DNA of 52,619 nt from RECO01 sp050485385 (GCA_050485385.1 JBJHBG010000015.1:1-52619); one strand, 5' to 3'. Counted from the first letter of the stretch, positions 32,594-41,180 are shown. Notes: a model not told the origin generated them from the sequence alone. A program made the numbers and translations.

Positions 32594-33878
32594 CGGTCAT
32601 GTGGTGGCGGTCGGCGATGGCCTTCACCAGCGCCAGGCCAAGGCCCGTGCCGGGGGTGGCGCGGGCGGCGTCGAGTCGGTGGAAGCGGCGAAAGACACGA
32701 CCGTGCTCGGCTGCGGGAATGCCCGGCCCGTCGTCGGCGACCGCCAGCTCGGCGCCGCCATCGGCGGTTGCCGCCAGCGCGACGCGCACCCTGCCGCCGG
32801 CACGGCCGTGGCGGATCGCGTTGTCGACCAGGTTGGACGCGAGCTGGTTGATCAAGGTGCGGTCGCCGGCAACCGCGATGCCTGGCGTCACCGCCGCCAC
32901 GAGCGTCTGTCCCCGCTCCTCCGCCGCCGGTTGGTAGACCTCGGCGACCGTCTCGACGAGTTGGGAAAGGTCGAAGCGCTCGGCCGGCAGCCGCTCGCCG
33001 GCCTCGATCTGGGCGATGCGCAACAGCGCCTGGAACAGCTCCAACAGGCCGTCGCACTCGGCCTGAGCCCGCGCCAGGGCATCGGTCCGCTGCTCGGCGC
33101 TGCCGGCCGCGTCCACCTCCTCCAGCCGCTGCCGCAACCGGGAGAGGGGTGTCCTCAGGTCGTGCGCGATGTCGTCGGTGACCTGGCGCACCGTCGCCAT
33201 CAACTCCACCAGCCGGTCCAGCACCCGGTCGATCCGCGCCGCCAACCGGTCGAACTCGTCGCCCGTGCCACGCCCGCCCAAGCGGCGGCCGAGATCGCCG
33301 CCCTCCACGGCGGCGAGGGCCGCTTCCATCGCCGCGACCCGCCCGGCGACGCCCCGGCCGATCAAGCCACCGCCGAGCAACCCGACCAAAAGCGCCGTGC
33401 CGCCGACCCAGCCTGCCGCCTGCAACACCAGACCGCGCAATTCCTCCACCCGCCGGAGGTCGCGACCGACGACCAGCACCGCGTCGCCCGGCAGCCGCAG
33501 GGCAAGGGCCAACACGACGGTGTCGCCGTCGCCGAGGACGAGGCGCGACCAGCCGAGTTCGGCGGGCAGGCCCGGCAGGTTGCCTGCAAGGGCGCTGCCG
33601 TCGGGTGCGGCAAGCAGATAGTAGTCGATGCCCTGGGGATCGGCGGCGAGGCGCACCTCGATCGAGCGGGCAACGCCGATGGGCCCGGTGATCCGTGCCG
33701 CCTGCACGAGCACGGCCATGCTGCGCTCCACCTCGCTCGCCGCCTCCCGCGCGGCATAGCCGACCGTGGCCCACCAGGCGACGCCGGCCAGGATCGCCGT
33801 CCCCACGAGCGTAGCGGCAAGATGCAGGAGTGTGAGGCGAAACGCGGTCGTACGGGCGAAGCCCCAGCGCTCAGCCAT
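32511..33878 (-). CDS. Two-component sensor histidine kinase (HAMP type)
   Basis: A 455-residue inner-membrane kinase. Helix one is about residues 14-36 and helix two about 155-175, enclosing a ~115-residue periplasmic sensor; a HAMP linker 'GRVAAMEAALAAVEGGDLGR' follows. The phosphoacceptor His239 lies in 'TDDIAHDLRTPLSRL'; N box 'QLASNLVDNAIRHG', G1 'VADDGPGIP' and G2 'GTGLGLALVKAI' are intact. Its ATG overlaps the response regulator stop by eight bases, so the regulator-kinase pair is one operon. Its 3' end overlaps the P450 gene end by 83 bases on the opposite strand. The signal is unknown; the divergent DegP suggests envelope stress. Confidence 0.93.
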   Translation of the reverse strand: MAERWGFARTTAFRLTLLHLAATLVGTAILAGVAWWATVGYAAREAASEVERSMAVLVQAARITGPIGVARSIEVRLAADPQGIDYYLLAAPDGSALAGNLPGLPAELGWSRLVLGDGDTVVLALALRLPGDAVLVVGRDLRRVEELRGLVLQAAGWVGGTALLVGLLGGGLIGRGVAGRVAAMEAALAAVEGGDLGRRLGGRGTGDEFDRLAARIDRVLDRLVELMATVRQVTDDIAHDLRTPLSRLRQRLEEVDAAGSAEQRTDALARAQAECDGLLELFQALLRIAQIEAGERLPAERFDLSQLVETVAEVYQPAAEERGQTLVAAVTPGIAVAGDRTLINQLASNLVDNAIRHGRAGGRVRVALAATADGGAELAVADDGPGIPAAEHGRVFRRFHRLDAARATPGTGLGLALVKAIADRHHMTVSLEEGRPGLVVRVRVPPPLRPASPAR

Positions 33879-34548
33879 CGGCCCGCACGACGTAGCCGGC
33901 TCCGCGCACGGTGTGGATCAAGGGCGGATCGAAGGCCTTGTCGATCTTGGCCCGAAGCCGGCTGATGTGGGTCTCGACCACGCTGGTCTTGGGGTCGAAG
34001 TGGAAGTCCCAAACGCCCTCGAGCAGCATCGTGCGCGTCACCACCTCGCCGGTGCGGCGCATCAGGTACTCCAAGAGGCGGAACTCGCGCGGTTGCAGCT
34101 CGATGCGCTTGCCGGCACGGGTAACGGTGCGCTTCAGCAGGTCCATCTCCAGATCGCCCACGCGCAACGTCGTCGGCGCTTGGCGTAGGGGCGGGCGGCG
34201 GGCCAGGGCGTGCAGCCGAGCGAGCAGCTCGCCGAACGCGAAGGGCTTGACGAGGTAGTCGTCGCCGCCAGCCTCCAGTCCCTCGATGCGGTCGCCCACG
34301 CCGGCGCGCGCAGTGAGGAACAAAGCCGGCGTCTCGATGCCGGCGGCACGCAGGGCGCGCACCAGCGCCAAGCCGTCGAGCTTGGGCAGCATACGGTCCA
34401 CCACCATGACGTCGTAGCCGCCGCCACTCGCGAGGAAGAGGCCGTCCTGTCCGTCGCCCGCGAGGTCGACCACGTGGCCGGCCTCCTCCAGCCCGCGCCG
34501 CACATAGGCCGCCGTCGCGGCATCGTCCTCCACCACCAATATGCGCAA
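33871..34548 (-). CDS. OmpR/PhoB-family response regulator
   Basis: A 225-residue DNA-binding regulator. The receiver has Asp8-Asp9 in 'RILVVEDDAATAAYV', phosphoacceptor Asp51 in 'DVMVVDRMLPKLDG', 'LFLTARAGV' and 'DDYLVKPFAF'. The winged-helix output domain (about 125-225) has 'LQPREFRLLEYLMRRTGEVV', 'VVETHISRLRAKI' and 'IHTVRGAGYVV'. The start is TTG at 34548 (GGAGG nine bases upstream), where family proteins begin; the open frame extends further but has no homology. It is cotranscribed with the kinase and divergent from the serine protease gene. Confidence 0.93.
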   Translation of the reverse strand: MRILVVEDDAATAAYVRRGLEEAGHVVDLAGDGQDGLFLASGGGYDVMVVDRMLPKLDGLALVRALRAAGIETPALFLTARAGVGDRIEGLEAGGDDYLVKPFAFGELLARLHALARRPPLRQAPTTLRVGDLEMDLLKRTVTRAGKRIELQPREFRLLEYLMRRTGEVVTRTMLLEGVWDFHFDPKTSVVETHISRLRAKIDKAFDPPLIHTVRGAGYVVRADG

Positions 34549-34578
34549 GGGCTCCGTCCTCCGCCTGTGGCCGCAACA

Positions 34579-34590
34579 TACGAAAACGTA
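34579..34590. promoter_or_regulatory. Inverted repeat TACG-AAAA-CGTA in the regulator/protease divergent promoter region
   Basis: TACGAAAACGTA is a perfect 4-bp-arm palindrome in the 124-base gap between the response regulator (minus) and the DegP-like gene (plus). It is the most AT-rich spot of the gap and a candidate operator for the adjacent regulator. Confidence 0.4.
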
Positions 34591-34672
34591 AAGGTGGGGA
34601 CAGTGCCGGGGCAGGTGCAATGCGGTGAACTCTCGCCAACGCTGCGTTCGTGCGTTCGGAGAGACTGCCACC

Positions 34673-36094
34673 ATGCGACCCCCGATCCATTCCCGCCCCG
34701 TCGTCCGCCTGTTCGCACTTGCCCTCCTCGCCACCGTCGTCGCCCTGCCGCCTGCGGTGAGCGCCGGCGAGCCTCAGGCCCGTGCCATCCTGGCGCAAGT
34801 CGACTTCGCCGACGTGGTCGAGCAGGCGAGCCCGGCCGTGGTCCAGGTGATCGGCATCCGCGGTGCGGCGCCGCGCGAGCCGGCCAACGCCCCGCTGCCG
34901 CCGGAACTTCGCAACTCGCCCTTCGGCGAGTTGTTCCGCTTCTTCGGCGAGCGGCAGCAGCCGGAGACACCGCGCCGCGGCGGTCAGGGCTCGGGCTTCA
35001 TCGTCGACGCCGACGGCTACGTCGTCACCAACGCCCACGTCGTCGGCGATGCCGACGCCGTGCGCGTGGTCCTCGCCGACGGCCGCGAGTTCGACGGCGA
35101 GGTCATCGGCCGCGACCGCGCCACCGACCTGGCGCTCGTCAGGGTCGAGACCGACGAGCCCTTGCCGACCCTCGCCCTCGGCGACAGCTCGGCACTGCGC
35201 GTCGGCGAGCCGGTGATGGCGATGGGCAACCCGTTCGGCCTCGGCGGCACGGTCACCGCCGGCATCGTCTCGGCCCGCGGCCGCAACATCGGCGCCGGCC
35301 CCTATGACGACTTCATCCAGACCGACGCGCCCATCAATCCGGGCAATTCCGGCGGCCCGCTGGTCAACGGCGCGGGCGAGGTGGTCGGCGTCAACACCGC
35401 CATCTTCTCGCCGTCCGGCGGCAATGTCGGCATCGGCTTCGCCATCCCCGCCAACATGGTGCAGGACATCGTGGCCCAGCTCCGCGCGGACGGCACCGTC
35501 ATCCGCGGTTGGCTCGGCGTCGGGTTGCAGCCCATGGACGCGGAGCTCGCCGCGGCCCTCGGCGCCACCGTCACCAGCGGTGCCCTCGTCTCGACGGTCG
35601 AGCCGGACAGCCCCGCCGAGGAGGCGGGCCTCAGGCCGGGCGACGTGGTCGTCGGCATCGACGAGCGCGAGGTGCAGAACCCACGCGACCTGGCGACCGG
35701 CGTCGCCGCCGTGATGCCCGGCCAAGCGGCGACACTCCATCTCGAGCGCGACGGCGAGCGCATCGCCCAGACCGTGGTGATCGGCGACCACCCCTCCAAC
35801 CGCGCCGAGGCGGAAGCCCCGGCACCGCTGCCGGCGGCGCTCGGCCTGGAACTCGCACCGCGCGACGAGGGCGGCGTCGGCGTCGCCTCGGTCGAGCCGG
35901 GCAGCGCTGCCGCCGAGAAGGGCCTGCGCGCGGGCGACGTCATCGTCCGTGCGGGGGATCGTGACGTCCGCACCCCCGCCGACGTCAGCAGTGCCGTCGA
36001 AGCCGCCGCGGAGGCCGGCCGCAGCGCCATCGCCCTGCAGATCGAGCGCGACGGCCGGCGCAGCTTCGTCGCTGTGCCGCTGGGCACCGCGTGA
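34673..36094 (+). CDS. Do/DegP-family periplasmic serine protease (HtrA)
   Basis: A 473-residue HtrA protease that degrades or refolds damaged envelope proteins. Signal peptide MRPPIHSRPVVRLFALALLA ends about VSA|GE. The trypsin-like domain has the triad His122 ('VVTNAHVVG'), Asp152 ('RATDLALVRV') and Ser226 ('INPGNSGGPLV'). Two PDZ domains follow: 'GWLGVGLQPMD...' to about 365 and 'LGLELAPRDEGGVGVASVEP' to the end. ATG 34673 has GGAGAG nine bases upstream. Divergent placement from the response regulator suggests control by that two-component system. Confidence 0.94.
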   Translation: MRPPIHSRPVVRLFALALLATVVALPPAVSAGEPQARAILAQVDFADVVEQASPAVVQVIGIRGAAPREPANAPLPPELRNSPFGELFRFFGERQQPETPRRGGQGSGFIVDADGYVVTNAHVVGDADAVRVVLADGREFDGEVIGRDRATDLALVRVETDEPLPTLALGDSSALRVGEPVMAMGNPFGLGGTVTAGIVSARGRNIGAGPYDDFIQTDAPINPGNSGGPLVNGAGEVVGVNTAIFSPSGGNVGIGFAIPANMVQDIVAQLRADGTVIRGWLGVGLQPMDAELAAALGATVTSGALVSTVEPDSPAEEAGLRPGDVVVGIDEREVQNPRDLATGVAAVMPGQAATLHLERDGERIAQTVVIGDHPSNRAEAEAPAPLPAALGLELAPRDEGGVGVASVEPGSAAAEKGLRAGDVIVRAGDRDVRTPADVSSAVEAAAEAGRSAIALQIERDGRRSFVAVPLGTA

Positions 36095-36111
36095 TCGGAG
36101 CGAGGGAAGGG

Positions 36112-36134
36112 GCAGGGGGCTCTTGGCCTCCTGC
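36112..36134. terminator. Candidate hairpin between converging degP-like and GNAT genes
   Basis: GCAGGGGG (36112-36119) pairs with CCTCCTGC (36127-36134) with one mismatch and a seven-base loop, 18 bases after the protease stop. No U-tract follows, so it is a weak or Rho-assisted terminator. Confidence 0.4.
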
Positions 36135-36158
36135 GACCCCCGCCGACGCGTCTTGGCT

Positions 36159-36686
36159 TCACAGCGCCTTGTACATGACCGTCGTCGGGTCCAGCCGGGT
36201 CGGGTCCAACGCGTCGAGGCAATAACCGGGGATGATGCCGGCGGTGGCGTAGCCGAGATCGGTGTAGAGCGGCTCGGCGGCGTCGCCGGTGCGGGTGTCG
36301 AGGGTGATGAGGCTGCGGCCGCGCCGGCGGGCCTCCGCCTCGGCCACGGCCATCAGGGCGCGGGCGATACCCCGCCGCCGCCAAGCCGGATGCACGAGCA
36401 GCTTCGCGATCTCGGCCCGGTGCGGCTGGTTGGCCGGCGTGTCGTGGACGAGTTGCACCGTGCCAACCACCTCGCCCGCCACCAGAGCGACCCAGAGACT
36501 CCGCCCGCCGCCTTGCACGCCAGGCAGCACCTTGGTCCGCCAGAAGGCGCACGCCTCGTCGACGGTCAGAGGCAGGACGAAGCCCACGCTCGCCCCGGCA
36601 GAAACGCAGGCATGGAGCAGGCCGCCGAGCGCCGTCAGCCGCGCTTCCAACCCCGCCCCGTCCAACCGCTCGATCGCTGTGTCCAT
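36159..36686 (-). CDS. GNAT family N-acetyltransferase
   Basis: A 175-residue acetyl-CoA-dependent acetyltransferase. The acetyl-CoA loop 'RRRGIARALM' after 'AEIAKLLVHPAWRRRG' is the R/Q-x-x-G-x-G/A signature, and 'LDTRTGDAAEPLYTDLGY' is the conserved C-terminal block of a common amino-group acetyltransferase subfamily. The substrate is unknown. It starts seven bases after the cupin-type XRE regulator, so the two form an operon; the regulator may control it and the enzyme may deplete the effector. Confidence 0.88.
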   Translation of the reverse strand: MDTAIERLDGAGLEARLTALGGLLHACVSAGASVGFVLPLTVDEACAFWRTKVLPGVQGGGRSLWVALVAGEVVGTVQLVHDTPANQPHRAEIAKLLVHPAWRRRGIARALMAVAEAEARRRGRSLITLDTRTGDAAEPLYTDLGYATAGIIPGYCLDALDPTRLDPTTVMYKAL

Positions 36687-36692
36687 GCGCCC

Positions 36693-37253
36693 TCACACGA
36701 GAAAGAGAAGGTATCGTGCCCCCGCCTCGGCCGGGGTGCGGAAGGCACTCGGGCCGTCGAGGCGGTAGCGGAGGCAATCGCCGGCGACGAGGTCGTGGGT
36801 CCGCGCGTCGATGGTGACGGCGAGCCGTCCTTCCAGCACTAGCAAGTGATGCTCCAGGCCGGCGCGGGGCGGGCCGTCGTAGGCGAGATGGACGCCGGGT
36901 CCGAGCGTGCATTCCAGCACCTCGCCCGCCAGCGTCGGCGCCGGCGGTGAGACCGACCGGCGCTCGAACGCCGTTTCCGGGTCGCGCCAAACCGGTTGTG
37001 CGGCACGCGGCACCAGCAGCTCGGCGCGCTCCTCCACCAGATGCATCAGCCGCGACAGACTGAGGCCATGGACGGCACACAGTTTCGCCAGCACCGCGGC
37101 GGTGGCACTGACCTCGGCATTCTCCAGCCGCGACAGGGTGGCGCGACTGACCCCGCTCGCCTGCGCCAACTCGTCGAGCGACCAGCCCTGCTCCGTCCGC
37201 AGCGCCCGAAGCCGGTGGCCGAGCGGCGCGTCGATCTCGTTGCGATCTTCCAT
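36693..37253 (-). CDS. XRE-type transcriptional regulator with C-terminal cupin
   Basis: A 186-residue regulator. The N-terminal helix-turn-helix (about 12-66) reads 'LGHRLRALRTEQGWSLDELA' then 'SGVSRATLSRLENAEVSATA'. The C-terminal half is a cupin: 'HLAYDGPPRAGLEHHLLVLE' and 'LAVTIDARTHDLVAGDCLRY'. This pairing (HipB/PuuR-like) senses small metabolites through the cupin. ATG 37253 was chosen because it opens the HTH; the frame reaches 37502 but that part is antisense to the next gene. It is divergent from the unknown membrane-protein gene with a 103-base gap in which GATAAT could be its -10. Confidence 0.9.
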   Translation of the reverse strand: MEDRNEIDAPLGHRLRALRTEQGWSLDELAQASGVSRATLSRLENAEVSATAAVLAKLCAVHGLSLSRLMHLVEERAELLVPRAAQPVWRDPETAFERRSVSPPAPTLAGEVLECTLGPGVHLAYDGPPRAGLEHHLLVLEGRLAVTIDARTHDLVAGDCLRYRLDGPSAFRTPAEAGARYLLFLV

Positions 37254-37356
37254 ATATGAGACATTATCCCGTATTCGAGATGCCGTCCAGCTCCCGGCAC
37301 GCTGGCGATGGCCGCTGCCAGCCCCTACATGCGGAAAGAACGAGGCGGGGAACCGG

Positions 37357-38700
37357 ATGATGGATCGGGCGTCGGCATCGGACAGCAGCGGGGCGCCCGA
37401 CACGGCGGGGCTGCGCAACGCTCGCGAGCTGCAAGGCCACCTCGCCTGGCTCGATACGTTCACGCCGCTGGCGCTGGGCGTGCTCGCCACCGCCTCCGGC
37501 ATCTACACCTATCTCGGCGTCAGCGGCCTCCTGGAGTCCACGGGGGCCTTGAGCTTCGTCGCGGCGGTGGCCTATTCCGTCGCCGTTTCCGTCGGCATTT
37601 TCGTCTTCTGGTCCTACGTGCTGCGGCTGTTGCCGGCGATGACGCGGGCCGGCAGCCGGATCGCACTGCTGCTGGCAACGGCGCTGGGCAGCCTCGCCAT
37701 CATCGCCATGTCGAGTTGGCTGAACGCCGCGGCCCTGGCCGGTGCCGCCGCCGTCGAGCAGCACCTCGCCCGCAACGTGCAGGACTATCAGGCGGCCCTC
37801 GAGCGGGCGCACGAGAACGCGCTTGCCGGCCAGAGCCTGGAGCGCGAGGTCGCCCGCGCCCGCGCCAGCTTCGAGGATCTGTCCGAACTGGAGCGGGCGG
37901 GCGAGCTCTCGGGCGTGGGCGGGCGCGGCGCGGTCTACCGCCTGTTGCGCCAGAAGGCCGACGAGCTGGACGCCCTCGAGCGGCAGATCCGGGCCCAGGC
38001 GGAGCCGATCGCCGCCGAGTTCGAGCGCGGCAACCAAATCCTCAACCGCATGCGCGGCCTGCTGGCCGAGCGCGGCCCGATCAAGGCGCGTTCGGTCACC
38101 TTCTCCGAGCAGTCGGTGCGGCTTGCCGGCACCATCGCCACGCTGCGCCAGCTTTCCGTGGCGCCATTGGTCTACCGGGCGGCGGAGGACCTGCGGGCGG
38201 CGGTCGTGCTGCCGGAGTTGGACGGCCGCACCGGTGCGGTGCGCGACGCCCAGTCGGCAACCCTCGGCTCGATCATGACGGCGCTCGACCAGCGTGCCCG
38301 CACGCTCGCCGCCGCCGCCCGTGAGGTGCTCGACCTGCCGCCGCCGATGGAGACGACCTACACACCGATCTCCACCGCCGATGCCGTCATCCGCTACGCC
38401 GGCGAGTTCGTCCCCTCCTGGGCCGGCGCCATCGCCATCGACCTCTTGCCCGGCGTGCTCGTCCTCATCGTCGCCGTCGCCCAAGGGGCGATCCGCCGCG
38501 GTCAGGCGGGCCACGGTCTCGACGAGACCCTGTCCATCGCCGACCTCGAGGCGGCGCTCGGTGCGATGCGCCGGCTGGAACGCTCGATGGGCCAAGCCGA
38601 CCGCGAAATGCTGGCACGCGCGCAGCCGGTACCCGAGCCCGAGGCGCCATGGGCCAAGTCGGAGCCGCACCCGCCGCCACGTCAACAGGCCGCCGAGTGA
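37357..38700 (+). CDS. Unrecognised four-helix membrane protein with long coiled coil
   Basis: No known family was recognised. The 447-residue protein has a short polar N-terminus, three hydrophobic helices at about 36-55, 63-89 and 101-125, then about 215 residues (132-345) rich in Ala, Glu, Arg and Leu with heptad-like runs such as 'ERAHENALAGQSLEREVARA' and 'RQKADELDALERQIRAQAEP', a fourth helix at about 355-378 ('GAIAIDLLPGVLVLIVAVAQ') and a proline-rich tail. By topology the coiled coil is probably extracytoplasmic. Its TGA overlaps the GTG of the ClpP-like gene, so the two products are likely partners. ATG 37357 or 37360 starts it. Confidence 0.75.
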   Translation: MMDRASASDSSGAPDTAGLRNARELQGHLAWLDTFTPLALGVLATASGIYTYLGVSGLLESTGALSFVAAVAYSVAVSVGIFVFWSYVLRLLPAMTRAGSRIALLLATALGSLAIIAMSSWLNAAALAGAAAVEQHLARNVQDYQAALERAHENALAGQSLEREVARARASFEDLSELERAGELSGVGGRGAVYRLLRQKADELDALERQIRAQAEPIAAEFERGNQILNRMRGLLAERGPIKARSVTFSEQSVRLAGTIATLRQLSVAPLVYRAAEDLRAAVVLPELDGRTGAVRDAQSATLGSIMTALDQRARTLAAAAREVLDLPPPMETTYTPISTADAVIRYAGEFVPSWAGAIAIDLLPGVLVLIVAVAQGAIRRGQAGHGLDETLSIADLEAALGAMRRLERSMGQADREMLARAQPVPEPEAPWAKSEPHPPPRQQAAE

Positions 38701-39479
38701 ACGCCCATCTGGCGCGCCTGCCACCGCTGCGGCGCGTGCTGGGCGCCTTGCTCGTCCTCCAGCTCGTCCTGGGTGCGCTACTCGTGGCCAGCGACGTGGC
38801 CGGCCTGGACCCCTTCGCCGACGCGCCGCAGGTTCGGCCGGTCGTCACCGATCCCTTCCGGCCGGGCGATCAGGTGCGGCCCTTTCGGCCCGGTGCGGTG
38901 CCGCAGCGCCCGGATGCGCCGGCACCCGGCCCGATGGCGCCGGCGGGGCCGGGCGACCGCCTCGGCTTCGAGCTGGTGGAGCACCCGACCTTGGGCACCA
39001 CGCTCCATCTGAGGGGCCCCATCGCCCCCGGCGACCGCCATCGCTTCGCGACCGAACTGGAAGACGCGACGGTGAGGGTCGCCACCTTGGCCCTGCACAG
39101 CCCCGGTGGCTCGGTGGCCGACGCCATCGCCATCGGCGAGTTGGTGCGGGAACGCGGGTTGCGCACCGTCGTCGCCGCCGAGGCCGCCTGCGTTTCCGCC
39201 TGCCCCTGGATTCTCGCGGGCGGCACCGAACGTCTCGTCTCCAGACGGGCCTGGGTCGGCGTCCACCAGATGTATTTCGTCGAGGGCGTTACCCTCACAC
39301 CGGCTGCCGCCGTGGCCGACGTGCAGTCGGCCCAGTCGGAGGCCATCGCCGTGCTGGTCCGCATGGGCGTGGACGCGCGCATCGGCATCCCGGCCATGGC
39401 GACACCACCCGAGCGCATGTACTTCCTGGTGGAAGAGGAATTGATCGACTACGCGCTGGCGACGACGATGATCGATTAG
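38697..39479 (+). CDS. Membrane-anchored ClpP/SppA-fold serine protease-like protein
   Basis: A 260-residue protein with one N-terminal helix (about 11-32, 'VLGALLVLQLVLGALLVASD'), a Pro-rich linker and a crotonase/ClpP-fold domain. 'LALHSPGGSVADAIAIGELV' is the oxyanion/SPGG block, Ser167 in 'EAACVSACPWILAGG' the nucleophile and His190 in 'VGVHQMYFVEG' the likely base, spaced 23 residues apart as in ClpP. It resembles the uncharacterised COG3904-type periplasmic proteins. GTG 38697 overlaps the upstream TGA (GTGA); ATG 38649 is an alternative adding 16 residues. Predicted to cut or sense envelope proteins with its coiled-coil partner. Confidence 0.78.
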   Translation: MNAHLARLPPLRRVLGALLVLQLVLGALLVASDVAGLDPFADAPQVRPVVTDPFRPGDQVRPFRPGAVPQRPDAPAPGPMAPAGPGDRLGFELVEHPTLGTTLHLRGPIAPGDRHRFATELEDATVRVATLALHSPGGSVADAIAIGELVRERGLRTVVAAEAACVSACPWILAGGTERLVSRRAWVGVHQMYFVEGVTLTPAAAVADVQSAQSEAIAVLVRMGVDARIGIPAMATPPERMYFLVEEELIDYALATTMID

Positions 39480-39485
39480 GCAAAG

Positions 39486-39505
39486 TCGGGAGCTTTTGCC
39501 CCCGA
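39486..39505. terminator. Candidate hairpin between converging protease-like and sufT genes
   Basis: TCGGGAGC-TTTT-GCCCCCGA forms an 8-bp stem with one mismatch, seven bases past the protease-like stop and 22 bases past the sufT stop. No U-tract is present. Confidence 0.4.
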
Positions 39506-39527
39506 TACCTTCGACCGGGACCTGTCC

Positions 39528-39932
39528 TCAGTAGACCATGCCCAATTCGAGCTGGGCTTCCTCGCTCATCATCTGCGGGTGCCAGGGCGGATCCCAGACG
39601 ACGGCGACGGTGCAGCCAGCGACACCGTCGACGGCCGCGACCTTCGATTCCACCTCCGGCGGCAGCGTCTCCGCCACCGGGCACATCGGCGAGGTCAAGG
39701 TCATGTCGATGTGCACCTTGTCGTCGTCGTCGACGTCGATCTTGTAGATCAGCCCCAGCTCGTAGATGTTCACCGGGATTTCCGGATCGTAGACCGTCTT
39801 CAGGACGTCGATGATCTTCTCGCCCAGGGCGTCGACCTCGGCGCGACGCTCCGGCGAAACCGTGTCGTCGTTTTCGCCGGACTGAAGGAAGGCGGCCGCG
39901 TTCTGGACTTGTTCGTTCGGCTCGTCGCTCAT
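39528..39932 (-). CDS. sufT: SUF system maturation protein SufT (MIP18/DUF59)
   Basis: A 134-residue DUF59/MIP18-type protein. The N-terminal ~35 residues are acidic and likely flexible; the core reads 'IIDVLKTVYDPEIPVNIYEL', 'GLIYKIDV', 'LTSPMCPVAETLPPEVESKV' with the conserved cysteine, and 'VWDPPWHPQMMSEEAQLELG'. SufT helps mature iron-sulfur proteins and is typically the last gene of the suf operon, as here, four bases after sufS. Confidence 0.94.
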   Translation of the reverse strand: MSDEPNEQVQNAAAFLQSGENDDTVSPERRAEVDALGEKIIDVLKTVYDPEIPVNIYELGLIYKIDVDDDDKVHIDMTLTSPMCPVAETLPPEVESKVAAVDGVAGCTVAVVWDPPWHPQMMSEEAQLELGMVY

Positions 39933-39936
39933 GGTG

Positions 39937-41175
39937 TCAACCCAGCTTGTCCACCACCCGTTGCAGGCTCTCGACCAGGATGTCGAGATCGTGGGTGGTG
40001 TTGTAAAGGCCCAACGACGCCCGCGCCGCCGCCGGCAGGCCCAGATGCTCGATCAACGGCTGCGCGCAGTGATGCCCGGTGCGGATGGCCACACCGTCGA
40101 GGTCGACGAGCGTGCCGATGTCGTGGGGGTGGATACCCTCCATGACGAAGGAAAGCACGCTGGACTTGTGGGGGGCCTCGCCGATCAAGCGGAGGCCCTT
40201 GATCTGTTTCAGCGCGCGCATACCGTAGGCGAGGAGCGTGTCCTCGTGGGCGCGGATCGCCTCCAGGCCGAGCGCCGAGACGTAGTCGAGCGCCTTGCCG
40301 AGTGCCGCCGCACCCTCGATGAAGGGGGTGCCCGCTTCGAACTTGTAGGGCAACTCGTTGAAGGTCGTGCCGTCGAACGAGACGCTGGCGATCATGTCGC
40401 CGCCGCCCTGATAGGGCGGCATGGCGTCGAGCAGTTCGGCCTTGCCCCAGAGCACGCCGATACCGGACGGCCCGTAGACCTTGTGGCCGGAGAAGACGAG
40501 GAAGTCGCAGCCCACCTGCTGCACGTCGACGGGCAGGTGCTGCACGGCCTGGCAGGCATCGAGCAGCACCGGCACACGCTTGGCGTGCGCCATCGCCACG
40601 ATGCGCTCGACCGGGTTCACCGTCCCCAGCACGTTCGAGACCCAGGGCAGCGAAACCAGCACCGTGCGGTCGTCGATCTTGCGCTCGAGGTCGTCGAGAT
40701 CGAGTTCGCCCTCGCCGGTGATGTCGACGACGACCAGCTCCAGGCCGATCTGCTCGTGGAGGAGTTGCCAGGGCACGATGTTGGCGTGGTGCTCCATCCG
40801 CGACACCACCACCTTGTCGCCCGGCTTCGCCCGCGGCCGCACGAAACTCTGCGCCACGAGGTTCATGCCTTCGGTGCCGTTGCGGGTAAAGATCACCACG
40901 CGGCTGTCGCCGGCGCCGAGGAAGCGCTGGACCGTGCGCCGGGCCACCTCGTGCGCTTCCGAGGCACGCATCGAGAGGTCGTAGACGCCGCGATGGATGT
41001 TGGCGTAGTCGTGACCGTAGAAGCGGGCCAACTCGTCGATCACGGCCTTGGGCTTTTGCGTGCTGCCGGCGTTGTCGAGATAGACCAGCGGCCGGCCGTG
41101 CATGGTCGTCGCCAGGATCGGGAAGTCCCGACGGATCGCCTCGACGTCGTAGCCGTTCCCTCCGCTGGGGGTCAT
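39937..41175 (-). CDS. sufS: Cysteine desulfurase SufS
   Basis: A PLP enzyme of 412 residues that takes sulfur from cysteine for iron-sulfur cluster assembly. 'YLDNAGSTQKPKAVIDELAR', 'NIHRGVYDLSMRASEAHEVA', 'EHHANIVPWQLL', the PLP lysine in 'FLVFSGHKVYGPSGIGVLWG' and the catalytic cysteine in 'IRTGHHCAQPLIEHLG' are intact. ATG 41175 lies five bases after the sufD stop. No sulfur acceptor gene (sufE or sufU) lies in the operon, so the acceptor is elsewhere or SufS acts directly with SufB. Confidence 0.97.
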   Translation of the reverse strand: MTPSGGNGYDVEAIRRDFPILATTMHGRPLVYLDNAGSTQKPKAVIDELARFYGHDYANIHRGVYDLSMRASEAHEVARRTVQRFLGAGDSRVVIFTRNGTEGMNLVAQSFVRPRAKPGDKVVVSRMEHHANIVPWQLLHEQIGLELVVVDITGEGELDLDDLERKIDDRTVLVSLPWVSNVLGTVNPVERIVAMAHAKRVPVLLDACQAVQHLPVDVQQVGCDFLVFSGHKVYGPSGIGVLWGKAELLDAMPPYQGGGDMIASVSFDGTTFNELPYKFEAGTPFIEGAAALGKALDYVSALGLEAIRAHEDTLLAYGMRALKQIKGLRLIGEAPHKSSVLSFVMEGIHPHDIGTLVDLDGVAIRTGHHCAQPLIEHLGLPAAARASLGLYNTTHDLDILVESLQRVVDKLG

Positions 41176-41180
41176 GTCGA

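Noticed and set aside
33362..35791. 809-codon open frame on the minus strand
   Set aside because: It runs antisense to the DegP-like gene and out of frame through the regulator and kinase. Its product is low-complexity (Gly, Arg, Asp, His) and matches no family; long antisense frames are normal at this GC content.
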